Source: Ralstonia pickettii
Lineage (GTDB): Bacteria; Pseudomonadota; Gammaproteobacteria; Burkholderiales; Burkholderiaceae
Assembly (NCBI RefSeq): GCF_030582395.1
Contig: NZ_CP104381.1
Coordinates: forward strand, 1,860,001-1,924,000
Direction: 5' to 3'
DNA: 64,000 bases
Shown here: positions 27,690 through 35,089 of the stretch, piece after piece
Layout: each line of letters starts with the position of its first letter
How positions within the stretch are numbered: position 1 is the first letter of the stretch
The notes under the pieces: model-generated
Databases searched by the model: none
What the model saw: only the letters and a program-made list of their open reading frames with translations
Told to the model about the DNA's origin: nothing
Program-made: the position numbers and the translations under genes

Positions 27690-28396
27690 GCAGCCCCGCC
27701 CGCAACCACTTCCTGCGGGTCTCCGCCGCCCTCGCGGCGCAGGCCCAGCAAGAAGCCAATCCGCTGCGCCACGCCACCGGCTACGAGCTGATGCTCGCGC
27801 AGCTCGCCGAGCACAAGCGCCAGCTCAAACAGGTGCAGTCCGTCGAGCGCAAGGCCGAAACCAAGCGCCGCATGCTCCCCGAGTACGCGGCGTGGGTGGA
27901 AGGCGTGCTGCAGGCCGACAACGGCACGCAAGACGACATCTTCATGACCGTGCTGGTCTGGCGCATCGACGTGGGCGACTTCGCCGGCGCCCTGCCCCTG
28001 GCCGGCTACGCCATTCGCCACAAGCTGGCGATGCCAGACCAGTACCAGCGCACCACCGCCTGCCTGATCGCAGAAGAGTTCGCAAACATGGTCCTCAAAG
28101 ACCCGGCCGCCATCAAATCGGCCGACGTTGAAGCTCTGGTGGAAGTGGAAGCCCTCGTGCGCGACCAGGACATGCCCGATGAAGTCCGCGCCAAGCTGCA
28201 TAAGGCGCTCGGCTACGTCATTGCAGAGATGGCGACCGGGCACGACCGGGACACCGCCAACGCCTGCCGCGAAGAAGCCCTCGCGCACCTGCGCCGCGCG
28301 CTGGAGCTGCACGACAAATCCGGCGTGAAAAAAGACATCGAGCGCATCGAGCGCGACATCAAGAACGCAGCCAAGCCCGGCGACGGGAAGAGCTGA
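27686..28396 (+). CDS. M: terminase small subunit (P2 gpM)
   Basis: A 236-residue endonuclease/DNA-recognition subunit of the P2 terminase. The segment MLPEYAAWVEGVLQADNGTQDDIFMTVLVWRIDVGDFAGALPLAGYAI is characteristic. It starts with GTG in a four-base overlap with N. It recognises cos and delivers it to gpP. Confidence 0.93.
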   Translation: MSSPARNHFLRVSAALAAQAQQEANPLRHATGYELMLAQLAEHKRQLKQVQSVERKAETKRRMLPEYAAWVEGVLQADNGTQDDIFMTVLVWRIDVGDFAGALPLAGYAIRHKLAMPDQYQRTTACLIAEEFANMVLKDPAAIKSADVEALVEVEALVRDQDMPDEVRAKLHKALGYVIAEMATGHDRDTANACREEALAHLRRALELHDKSGVKKDIERIERDIKNAAKPGDGKS

Positions 28397-28492
28397 CACC
28401 GAGCGTGACCCCGCGCATCAGGCGGCACGGGGCAGTCTTCCGGCGTGCCGCGAAGCCTCGCCCCGTCCACCGCCTCCCAGCCTACTGAATCT

Positions 28493-28972
28493 ATGTCTTC
28501 CTTCATCGCAGCCGCATCCGTGCCCGCGCAGGCACAACCCGGCGGGGAGCCGATCGGCAACGACGGCTTCTTCCCCGATATCAGCGTCGACCAGGCCTAC
28601 GCCGCCATGCGCCTGGACGGCACCGTCACGCAGCAGCGCATGCGCGCCGCGTTGGTCGAGGCCGTCATTTCCGTCAATGACGAGCTGCAGGCCTGGAAGG
28701 TGGCGCAGGTCTCGTTTGGTCGCAACACGCTGGCCGACGTGCCGGCGCCCAAGATCGACGGCCGCAGCGCGCACCTCCACCGGTACGAGCGCGCCGTCCA
28801 CTGCCTGGCCGCCGCCTGGCTCATCGAGCGCTACCGCACCATCGACGCCACCGCCGCCGGCGACCGCAAGTCCGAAGCCGAAAACCTCGGCGTTGAAGAC
28901 CTGCGCCGCGACGCCCGCTGGGCCATCAACGACATCCAGGGCGTCGCCCGCACCACCGTCGAGCTCATCTGA
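28493..28972 (+). CDS. L: head completion/stabilisation protein (P2 gpL)
   Basis: A 159-residue head-completion protein that closes the portal vertex after packaging. NDGFFPDISVDQAYAAMRLDGTVTQQRMRAALVEAVISVNDELQ is family-typical. I chose the ATG at 28493 over an upstream GTG at 28445, which would add 16 Ser/Pro-rich residues. Its stop overlaps the gene X start (TGATG). Confidence 0.9.
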   Translation: MSSFIAAASVPAQAQPGGEPIGNDGFFPDISVDQAYAAMRLDGTVTQQRMRAALVEAVISVNDELQAWKVAQVSFGRNTLADVPAPKIDGRSAHLHRYERAVHCLAAAWLIERYRTIDATAAGDRKSEAENLGVEDLRRDARWAINDIQGVARTTVELI

Positions 28973-29175
28973 TGCGCGTACGGGCCATTCAGGGCGACAC
29001 CGTCGACGCCATCTGCCACCGCGTCTACGGCCGCACCGCAGGCGTCACAGAAGCCGTCCTGGCCGCCAACCCGGGCATTGCCGACCTTGGCCCCGTGCTG
29101 CCGCACGGTACCGAGCTGGTCATGCCCGACATCTCCCCGCAGCCGGCCATGCAAATGGTCCAGCTCTGGGACTGA
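28972..29175 (+). CDS. X: tail protein X (P2 gpX)
   Basis: A 67-residue LysM-like tail protein (RAIQGDTVDAICHRVYGRTAGVTEAVLAANPGI). It is needed for tail assembly, probably at the tail hub or terminator. Overlaps gene L by one base. Confidence 0.92.
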   Translation: MRVRAIQGDTVDAICHRVYGRTAGVTEAVLAANPGIADLGPVLPHGTELVMPDISPQPAMQMVQLWD

Positions 29176-29190
29176 CCTCCAAGGAACCCA

Positions 29191-29586
29191 ATGGCTGAAC
29201 CCATCTCCACCGGCTCGACCGCCACCCTCGCCGTCACGGGCGTGGGCGCGCTGTCCCTGCTGCCAGGCGTCGACCCCGGCACCGTGCTGGGCGCCTTCGC
29301 TGGCGCCGCCGTGTTCGTGCTCAACAGCGGCGAGCTGGGCACCATCAAAAAGCTCGGCTTCCTGGCCGCGTCCATCGTCGCCGGCCTGCTGTCCGCGCCA
29401 CTGGCCGCCGCGCTCATCGCCAAGGCCCTGCCCACCAACACCGAAGTCAGCCACGCCGTGGGCGCCCTGGTCGCCTCCACCGTCGTGGTCAAGCTGCTCC
29501 TGGCGCTCATCCGCCTGGCAGACAACAGCGACCGCCTGTTCACCGCGCTCAAGGGCGGTGCAGACAAGGGGGGCAAACAACCATGA
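29191..29586 (+). CDS. putative holin-like membrane protein
   Basis: A 131-residue protein with three or four hydrophobic helices (about residues 12-45, 50-75 and 85-105), and a charged C-terminus. Position directly upstream of a second small membrane protein and the endolysin suggests the holin or antiholin of the lysis cassette. Overlaps the next gene by four bases. Confidence 0.75.
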   Translation: MAEPISTGSTATLAVTGVGALSLLPGVDPGTVLGAFAGAAVFVLNSGELGTIKKLGFLAASIVAGLLSAPLAAALIAKALPTNTEVSHAVGALVASTVVVKLLLALIRLADNSDRLFTALKGGADKGGKQP

Positions 29587-29894
29587 AAACGCTCTTCATC
29601 GTGCAGGCCGCGTTGTGCGCGCTCATCGCGCTGCGGCTGCTGCTGTTCAAGCGCAGCGGCGCCACGCACCGACCGTGGGCATCCCGCCTGGCGTACGGCC
29701 TGGTCGTGCTGGCAGGCGCCGTCACCATCGGCGTGCTCTTCGGCCGGTATGACTGGGCGCTCGCCGCACAGAACGGCATCACCGCCGTGCTGTGTGTCGC
29801 CGTCTACGCCGTGCGCGGCAACGTGGTCGAGCTGTTCCGCATGGGCGGCGCGCGGCAGTGCTGGTTTGTTCGTCTTCTGCGGAGGTCAGCATGA
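29583..29894 (+). CDS. phage holin-family membrane protein
   Basis: A 103-residue protein with three predicted membrane helices (FIVQAALCALIALRLLLF; LAYGLVVLAGAVTIGVLFG; NGITAVLCVAVYAVRG), the class I holin layout. It overlaps both neighbours (ATGA at each end). One of the two small membrane proteins forms the lethal hole; the other may time it. Confidence 0.8.
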   Translation: MKTLFIVQAALCALIALRLLLFKRSGATHRPWASRLAYGLVVLAGAVTIGVLFGRYDWALAAQNGITAVLCVAVYAVRGNVVELFRMGGARQCWFVRLLRRSA

Positions 29895-30697
29895 CCGTCC
29901 TGCGTGAAGGCATGGTCGGCGCCGCAGTGCTGGAGCTGCAGCGCCTGCTCATCGCCAACGGCTTCAATGCCCCCGATTCGTGCGTGTACTGCGCGGACAC
30001 CACGGCTGCCGTGCGCGCGGCACAGATCCGTTTCGGCCTGGTCGTCGACGGCATTGCTGGCCCCAAGACCCTGGCCGCCCTGCAGTCCGGTGCGCGCAAC
30101 GTCCGACACCTGACCGCCGCAGACCTGCAGACGGCTGCCGAAGCGCTCAACGTGCCCTTGGCTGCCATCCGCGCCGTCAATGAAGTGGAAAGCCTCGGCA
30201 GGGGCTTCCTGTCCGACGGCCGGCCGGTCATCCTGTTCGAGCGGCACATCATGCACCGCCAGCTCCAACGCGCCGGCAAAGATGCCGACGCCCTCGCACG
30301 CCAGTTCCCCAACCTGGTCAACCCCAAGCGCGGCGGCTACGTCGGCAACGCCGGCGAGCACATGCGCCTCGCGCGTGCCGTCCAGATCGATGAAGACTGC
30401 GCCCTCGCGTCGGCAAGCTGGGGCGCCTTCCAGGTCATGGGCTTTCACTGGAAGCTGCTCGACTATCCGAGCGTGCAGCACTTCGTGGCCGCCATGCGCA
30501 CCAGCGAAGCCGCACAGCTCGATGCGTTTGTGCGCTTTGTGAAGGCCGACCCCACGATGCTGAAGGCGCTGCGCGCCGGCAAGTGGGCCACCTTCGCCCA
30601 GCTCTACAACGGCCCTGCGTACAAAGCCAACCTGTACGACGTCAAGCTCGCCCGCGCCTTTGACCGCTACCAGGCCGAAGACGAGGTCGCGGCATGA
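29891..30697 (+). CDS. endolysin: peptidoglycan-binding plus N-acetylmuramidase
   Basis: A 268-residue lysin. An N-terminal peptidoglycan-binding domain (VGAAVLELQRLLIANGFNA to DGIAGPKTLAALQ, about 8-65) precedes an N-acetylmuramidase domain with the likely catalytic Glu in VNEVESLGRGF and the stretch ILFERHIMHR. No signal peptide is seen, so release should depend on the holin. The start ATG at 29891 has GGAGGT upstream. It cleaves the cell wall glycan at the end of infection. Confidence 0.92.
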   Translation: MTVLREGMVGAAVLELQRLLIANGFNAPDSCVYCADTTAAVRAAQIRFGLVVDGIAGPKTLAALQSGARNVRHLTAADLQTAAEALNVPLAAIRAVNEVESLGRGFLSDGRPVILFERHIMHRQLQRAGKDADALARQFPNLVNPKRGGYVGNAGEHMRLARAVQIDEDCALASASWGAFQVMGFHWKLLDYPSVQHFVAAMRTSEAAQLDAFVRFVKADPTMLKALRAGKWATFAQLYNGPAYKANLYDVKLARAFDRYQAEDEVAA

Positions 30698-31194
30698 AGC
30701 GCGCTGCCGTCATCGTCGCGCTGCTGGCCAGCGTCGCCAGCCTCGCCTGGTGGGCCACCGCCCGCTACCACGCCGCAGTCCAGCGCGCCGACCAGGCAGA
30801 GACCACCGCCGCCAGCCTGCGCAAGCAGCTCGACAACGCGCAGCGCGCCACCGTGACCGTCACGCAATACGTCGACCGCGAGCGCGTCATCCGCGTCAAA
30901 GGCGACACCATCATCAAGGAAGTCCCTCGCTATGTCCCCGCTCAAGCTGACGCTGCCTGCGTTGTCCCTCGCGGCTTTGTGCGCCTGCACGACGCAGCAG
31001 CCGCCGGCACCGTGCCAAATCCAGATACCGGAAATGCTGATGCGGCCCCCTCGGGCGTTGCGCTCTCTACCGTCGCCGGCACCGTCGCAGCCAACTACAC
31101 CGTCTGCCACGTCGACGCCGCGCGACTGAGCAGCCTGCAGCAGACGCTACGCGATCAGGGCGTGACCATCATTGGGGAGCCCACCGCGCCATGA
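30694..31194 (+). CDS. Rz-like inner-membrane spanin (LysB)
   Basis: A 166-residue protein with one N-terminal membrane anchor (AAVIVALLASVASLAWWATA) and a following coiled coil (RADQAETTAASLRKQLDNAQ). This is the i-spanin layout. Position after the endolysin with a four-base overlap, and an Rz1-type gene nested in another frame, support the call. With Rz1 it fuses inner and outer membranes in the last lysis step. Confidence 0.85.
   Translation: MKRAAVIVALLASVASLAWWATARYHAAVQRADQAETTAASLRKQLDNAQRATVTVTQYVDRERVIRVKGDTIIKEVPRYVPAQADAACVVPRGFVRLHDAAAAGTVPNPDTGNADAAPSGVALSTVAGTVAANYTVCHVDAARLSSLQQTLRDQGVTIIGEPTAP
30932..31129 (+). CDS. nested Rz1-like outer-membrane spanin lipoprotein (LysC)
   Basis: A 65-residue frame wholly inside the Rz-like gene, in another frame. 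It has a short lipoprotein signal (SPLKLTLPALSLAALCAC) with lipobox LCAC and lipidated C19, then a Pro-rich mature peptide (QQPPAPC), as in Rz1. The ATG is at 30932. Nested Rz1 genes are a well-known arrangement. Confidence 0.82.
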   Translation: MSPLKLTLPALSLAALCACTTQQPPAPCQIQIPEMLMRPPRALRSLPSPAPSQPTTPSATSTPRD

Positions 31195-31625
31195 TGAAAG
31201 CCAACAGCCTGCGCGAGGCCTTAACCGCCGCCGTGCCCTATCTGGCCGCGTACCCTGATGCGTTGCATGTCTTTGTCGATGAGGGGAACGTGGTCGCCAC
31301 CGGCGCGCGGTCGCTCGGCTTCGAATACCGGTACACGCTTACCCTGATCGTGACCGACTACCCGGACAGCTCCGACACCGTCGTCGTGCCCGTCCTGGCC
31401 TGGCTGCGCACCAATCAGCCCGACGCCTTCACCAACCCCGACAGGCGGGAAGACGCCTTCAAGTTCGAGGCCGAAATCCTGAACCACACCACCGTCGATA
31501 TCTCCATCAAGCTGAAGCTGACCGAGCGCGTGACAGTAAAGGTGGACGGCAAGGGTTACCAGGTGGAGCACCACCCGGAGCCGATCAACGAAGACGATGA
31601 CCCCGCCACGTGGAGGGCTGCGTGA
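31191..31625 (+). CDS. R: tail completion protein (P2 gpR)
   Basis: A 144-residue tail-completion protein. MMKANSLREALTAAVPYLAAYPDALHVFVDEGNV and the YTLTLIVTDYP stretch are typical. It helps terminate and stabilise the tail tube end. Overlaps the spanin gene by four bases and gene S by four (GTGA). Confidence 0.92.
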   Translation: MMKANSLREALTAAVPYLAAYPDALHVFVDEGNVVATGARSLGFEYRYTLTLIVTDYPDSSDTVVVPVLAWLRTNQPDAFTNPDRREDAFKFEAEILNHTTVDISIKLKLTERVTVKVDGKGYQVEHHPEPINEDDDPATWRAA

Positions 31626-32068
31626 GCAACCTGCACGAGCTGGACGCCTACCTGGTCGGCCTGCTGGGGAAATTGGAAGCACCGCAGCGCCGGGCTCTGG
31701 CCCGCGCCATTGCGGTGGAGCTGCGCCGCCGGCAGTCGGCCCGCATCGCCGCGCAGCGCAACCCGGATGGCACCGCCTACGAGCCGCGCAAGCCGCAGTT
31801 GCGGCACAAGCGCGGCGGCATCCGGCGTTCGATGTTCACGCGGCTGCGGATGGCGAAGTACATGCGCATCGAGGCGAGTCCACACGCAGCCGTCATTTCG
31901 TTCGCCGGCAAAGTGCGGCGTATTGCGTCGGTGCATCACTTTGGCCTACGCGATCGCGTGAACAAGAACGGTTTGAAAGCACAGTACCCCGCGCGCGCTC
32001 TGCTCGGCATCGAAGAACAGGACGTCGAGCAAATCACCGACTTAGTGTTGCTTCACCTGACGACATGA
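31622..32068 (+). CDS. S: virion morphogenesis/tail completion protein (P2 gpS)
   Basis: A 148-residue phage virion-morphogenesis protein (NLHELDAYLVGLLGKLEAPQRRALARAIA; RMAKYMRIEASPHAAVISF; YPARALLGI). Together with gpR it completes the tail. The GTG at 31622 overlaps the gpR stop; a GTG at 31610 would add four residues. Confidence 0.9.
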   Translation: MSNLHELDAYLVGLLGKLEAPQRRALARAIAVELRRRQSARIAAQRNPDGTAYEPRKPQLRHKRGGIRRSMFTRLRMAKYMRIEASPHAAVISFAGKVRRIASVHHFGLRDRVNKNGLKAQYPARALLGIEEQDVEQITDLVLLHLTT

Positions 32069-32075
32069 ATCGCGA

Positions 32076-32528
32076 TCAGACTCTTTCGAGTCCTTGAGCG
32101 ATGACAGCGCCTAGAACGAAGCTCATCAGCACGATCGCCGAGCTGTAAGCGATGACCCATAGGCGCCCTTTCCTCGCCTTCATTAACACCCCGCCCATCT
32201 GGATTGAATTCATCACGCCGTATAGCAACGCTCCTGCCAGGATCGCCGCGCCAAGCGTGAATCCCAACCAGGGAACCATCTTGTCGTAGTTCGCCCCCTT
32301 TTTTATCAAGTACCCGGCGAGAATGCAGAGACCACCGACAGTGAAGTAGTTTTTCAGGTGGTCACTTAGGAACTTGAAATCTGCGGCGGGTACGGCCAGG
32401 AACCGTTGCATCGGGGTCGGAGGCTTGGGCTGGTGGGGGTTATCCGCTCGGGAAACCTTTGACGTACCCCGTGGTTTTCGCAACCGGGTACGTTTCGGCT
32501 TCGAGCTCTTGCTGGTCTTAATTTGCAT
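32076..32528 (-). CDS. membrane protein of unknown function inserted in the tail operon
   Basis: A 150-residue leftward gene between S and V, against the direction of the tail operon. The N-terminus (1-35) is very basic (KTSKSSKPKRTRLRKPRG), followed by three hydrophobic helices (about 65-80, 85-108 and 125-145). It is AT-richer than the neighbours. P2-like phages often carry accessory genes at operon boundaries, and a small membrane protein could act in superinfection exclusion; no family is recognised. An Ogr palindrome lies 85 bases upstream of its start. Confidence 0.65.
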   Translation of the reverse strand: MQIKTSKSSKPKRTRLRKPRGTSKVSRADNPHQPKPPTPMQRFLAVPAADFKFLSDHLKNYFTVGGLCILAGYLIKKGANYDKMVPWLGFTLGAAILAGALLYGVMNSIQMGGVLMKARKGRLWVIAYSSAIVLMSFVLGAVIAQGLERV

Positions 32529-32612
32529 AGCGGTTCAAAAGATTTGTTGCTCAGGTTGAGATTGCTCCATCTTTAAACGGCAGTCTGACGAGACCCTTGA
32601 TCGTCACGCTCT

Positions 32613-32637
32613 TGTTGTACAACGCGAAGCCACAACA
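32613..32637. promoter_or_regulatory. Ogr-type late-promoter palindrome (baseplate operon)
   Basis: TGTTGT-N13-ACAACA 44 bases before the gene V start, matching P2 promoter PV in position. It also faces the divergent membrane-protein gene. Confidence 0.82.
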
Positions 32638-32680
32638 TCGATGCCGTGACCCCCACGCGCGCGCACGGCACTCTGCAGGC

Positions 32681-33298
32681 ATGGACCTCGCAGAACTCGC
32701 CCGCCTCATCGAAAACCTGATCCGCATCGGCACCGTGGCCGAAGTGCGCCACGGCAACCCGCCTGCCGTACGCGTGCGCACCGGCGGCATCACCACCACC
32801 TGGCGCCCGTGGTGCGAACGCCGCGCCGGCGGCACGCGCACCTGGAACCCGCCCACCAAGGGCGAACAGGTCGTGCTGCTCTGCCCCAGCGGCGACCCAT
32901 CCAACGGCATCATCCTGTGCGCCATCCCATCGGACGCCAATGACGTGCCGAGCCATTCGCCCAACGAGACGGTGACGCTGTACCCGGACGGCGCCCTCAC
33001 CAAGTACGACCACGCCGCAGGCCTGCTGACCGTCCAGGGCGTCAAAACCGTCTTCCTGGAAGCCGCCACCAGCGTGCTGGTGAAGTGCCCCGACACCACC
33101 TTCGACGGCTCGGTCACGGTCAAAGGCCTGCTGTCCTTCATGAACGGCATTGCCGGCCAGGGCGGCAACAACGGCAACGTCATCACCGGCGACCTGACGC
33201 ACCAAGACGGCAAGCTGTCGTCGAACGGCGTCGTGCTCGACACGCACAGGCACGGCGGCGTCCAGCACGGCGGCAGCGACACGGACGGCCCGAAATGA
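32681..33298 (+). CDS. V: baseplate spike protein (P2 gpV)
   Basis: A 205-residue baseplate assembly/spike protein: an OB-fold N-terminal domain (ELARLIENLIRIGTVAEV), then a beta-helical part, ending in the His-rich apex (LDTHRHGGVQHGG), which in P2 binds metal at the tip that punctures the outer membrane. ATG 32681 gives the family N-terminus (MDLAELARL). Overlaps W by four bases. Confidence 0.92.
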   Translation: MDLAELARLIENLIRIGTVAEVRHGNPPAVRVRTGGITTTWRPWCERRAGGTRTWNPPTKGEQVVLLCPSGDPSNGIILCAIPSDANDVPSHSPNETVTLYPDGALTKYDHAAGLLTVQGVKTVFLEAATSVLVKCPDTTFDGSVTVKGLLSFMNGIAGQGGNNGNVITGDLTHQDGKLSSNGVVLDTHRHGGVQHGGSDTDGPK

Positions 33299-33645
33299 GC
33301 GGCATGAACAGCACCACCGGTCGCGCCGTCAGCGACGTGGCCCACATCCTCCAATCCGTGCGCGACATCCTCACAACGCCCATCGGCTCGCGCCTGATGC
33401 GCCGCGATTACGGCTCGCTGATCCCTGAGCTGATCGACCAGCCCGCGAACCCGGCCACCCGCCTGCGCCTCATGTCGGCATCGGTCTCGGCCCTCGTCCG
33501 CTGGGAGCCGCGCATCCGCATCGCCTCCGTTCGCTTCTCGGTCGGCGCTGATGGCAGCGCCGCGCTCGACATCGAGGCAGACCGCGTCGACGGCCCGCGC
33601 GGCGAAGCGCTTGGCACGTTGAGCGTGCCTCTGCGGAGCGTGTGA
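33295..33645 (+). CDS. W: baseplate wedge protein (P2 gpW, gp25-like)
   Basis: A 116-residue gp25-like wedge protein. ILQSVRDILTTPIGSRLMRRDYGSLIPELIDQP contains the conserved RxxRxxYGS core. It links the sheath to the baseplate. ATGA overlap with V and GTGA with J. Confidence 0.94.
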   Translation: MSGMNSTTGRAVSDVAHILQSVRDILTTPIGSRLMRRDYGSLIPELIDQPANPATRLRLMSASVSALVRWEPRIRIASVRFSVGADGSAALDIEADRVDGPRGEALGTLSVPLRSV

Positions 33646-34553
33646 GCATGGCCAGTCTGATTGACCTGTCGCAACTGCCACCGCCCGACGTGGTGGAAAG
33701 CCTGGATTTCGAGAGGCTGTTTGCCCAGCGCAAGGCGCGGCTCATCGAGCTGCACCCGCCCGAACAGCGAGAAGCCATTGCGGCCGTGCTGCAACTCGAA
33801 TCCGAGCCCTTGACCAAGGCCCTGCAGGAAAACGCCTACCGCGAGCTCGTACTGCGTCAGCGCATCAACGAGGCAGCGCAGGCGGTGATGCTGGCCTACG
33901 CCAAGGGCAACGACCTGGAACACATCGCCGCCCTCTTCCAACTGCAGCGCCTGGTCGTCAAGCCGGCCGACCCAGACACAGGCACCCCGGCCGTCATGGA
34001 AGACGACGCCGACCTGCGCATGCGCGTCCAGCTCGCGCCGCAGTCGCTCTCCGTGGCAGGGCCGGAAGGCGCCTACCGCTCGCACGCGCTCAACTCAGAT
34101 GGCCGCGTGCTCGACGCCTCCGCCACCAGTCCGCGCCCGTGCGAAGTGCTTGTCACCGTGCTTTCGCGCGAAGGCGACGGCAGCGCGCCACCGGACCTCC
34201 TCGACCGTGTGGCCGCCAGCCTGCGCGCAGACGACGTGCGCCCGCTCACCGACTTGGTCACCGTGCGCGGCGCCGGGATCCTGCGCTACCAGGTCGACGC
34301 CACCATCTACACCTTCCCCGGCCCCGATTCGGGCGTCGTGCTGCAGCTCGCGCTCAAACGCCTGGCCGCCTACGTCGAGGCCTGCCATCGCCTCGGCCGG
34401 GAAGTGACCATCTCCGGCGTCTATGCCGCGTTGCACGTGGAAGGCGTGGAGCGCGTCGAGCTGCGGTCGCCCACCGCCAACATCACCGCCGATGCCACAC
34501 AGGCGCCGTATTGCACGGCGGCCGACATCAAGCATGGGGGCATCCGTGGCTAA
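33642..34553 (+). CDS. J: baseplate wedge protein (P2 gpJ)
   Basis: A 303-residue baseplate J protein (IDLSQLPPPDVVESLDFERLF; AYAKGNDLEHIAALF; SPRPCEVLVTVLSREGDG). It is the main wedge component of the P2-type baseplate. GTG 33642 overlaps the W stop; an ATG six bases later is an equally possible start. Confidence 0.93.
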   Translation: MSMASLIDLSQLPPPDVVESLDFERLFAQRKARLIELHPPEQREAIAAVLQLESEPLTKALQENAYRELVLRQRINEAAQAVMLAYAKGNDLEHIAALFQLQRLVVKPADPDTGTPAVMEDDADLRMRVQLAPQSLSVAGPEGAYRSHALNSDGRVLDASATSPRPCEVLVTVLSREGDGSAPPDLLDRVAASLRADDVRPLTDLVTVRGAGILRYQVDATIYTFPGPDSGVVLQLALKRLAAYVEACHRLGREVTISGVYAALHVEGVERVELRSPTANITADATQAPYCTAADIKHGGIRG

Positions 34554-35088
34554 CCTGCTGCCGCCCAATGCCACCGAGCTGGAGCGCCGGCTGGCGGATA
34601 CCAACAGCGCCATCAGCGATCTGCCTGTCCCGCTGCGCACCCTGATCGACCCGGACGCGATCCCCGCTCACCTGCTGCCCTGGCTCGCGTGGCATCTCGG
34701 CATCGACACGTGGAAGGACTACTGGCCCGAGCAGATCAAGCGCGCCCGCGTGAAGGCCGCCATCCCCATCGCGCGTAAGAAGGGCACCGCAGCCGCCGTG
34801 CGCGCCGTGGTCGCATCCTTCGGCGCCAACATCGCCCTGCGTGAGTGGTGGCAGAAGGATCCCCCGGGACCGCCGGGCACCTTCGACCTGGTCATGACCG
34901 TCAGCGGGCGCGACGGCAACCCGCCGACCGCGGAATTCATCGGCGACATCGTTGCCGAGATCGACCGCACCAAGCCCGTACGCGCGCACTACACCTTCAC
35001 CCAAGGCTTCAACCAGGCCGGCGGCATCGGCATCGCTGCCGCCATCCGCCCCGCGCTCTTCATCCGCCTTTCACTTTCGGACGTTTGA
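34546..35088 (+). CDS. I: tail protein I (P2 gpI)
   Basis: A 180-residue baseplate/tail protein (LLPPNATELERRLADTNSAIS; LPWLAWHLGIDTWKDYWPE) that connects the wedge to the tail fibre. GTG 34546 gives the family N-terminus and overlaps the J stop by eight bases; an ATG at 34534 would add four residues. Two bases separate it from gene H. Confidence 0.9.
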   Translation: MANLLPPNATELERRLADTNSAISDLPVPLRTLIDPDAIPAHLLPWLAWHLGIDTWKDYWPEQIKRARVKAAIPIARKKGTAAAVRAVVASFGANIALREWWQKDPPGPPGTFDLVMTVSGRDGNPPTAEFIGDIVAEIDRTKPVRAHYTFTQGFNQAGGIGIAAAIRPALFIRLSLSDV

Positions 35089-35089
35089 C

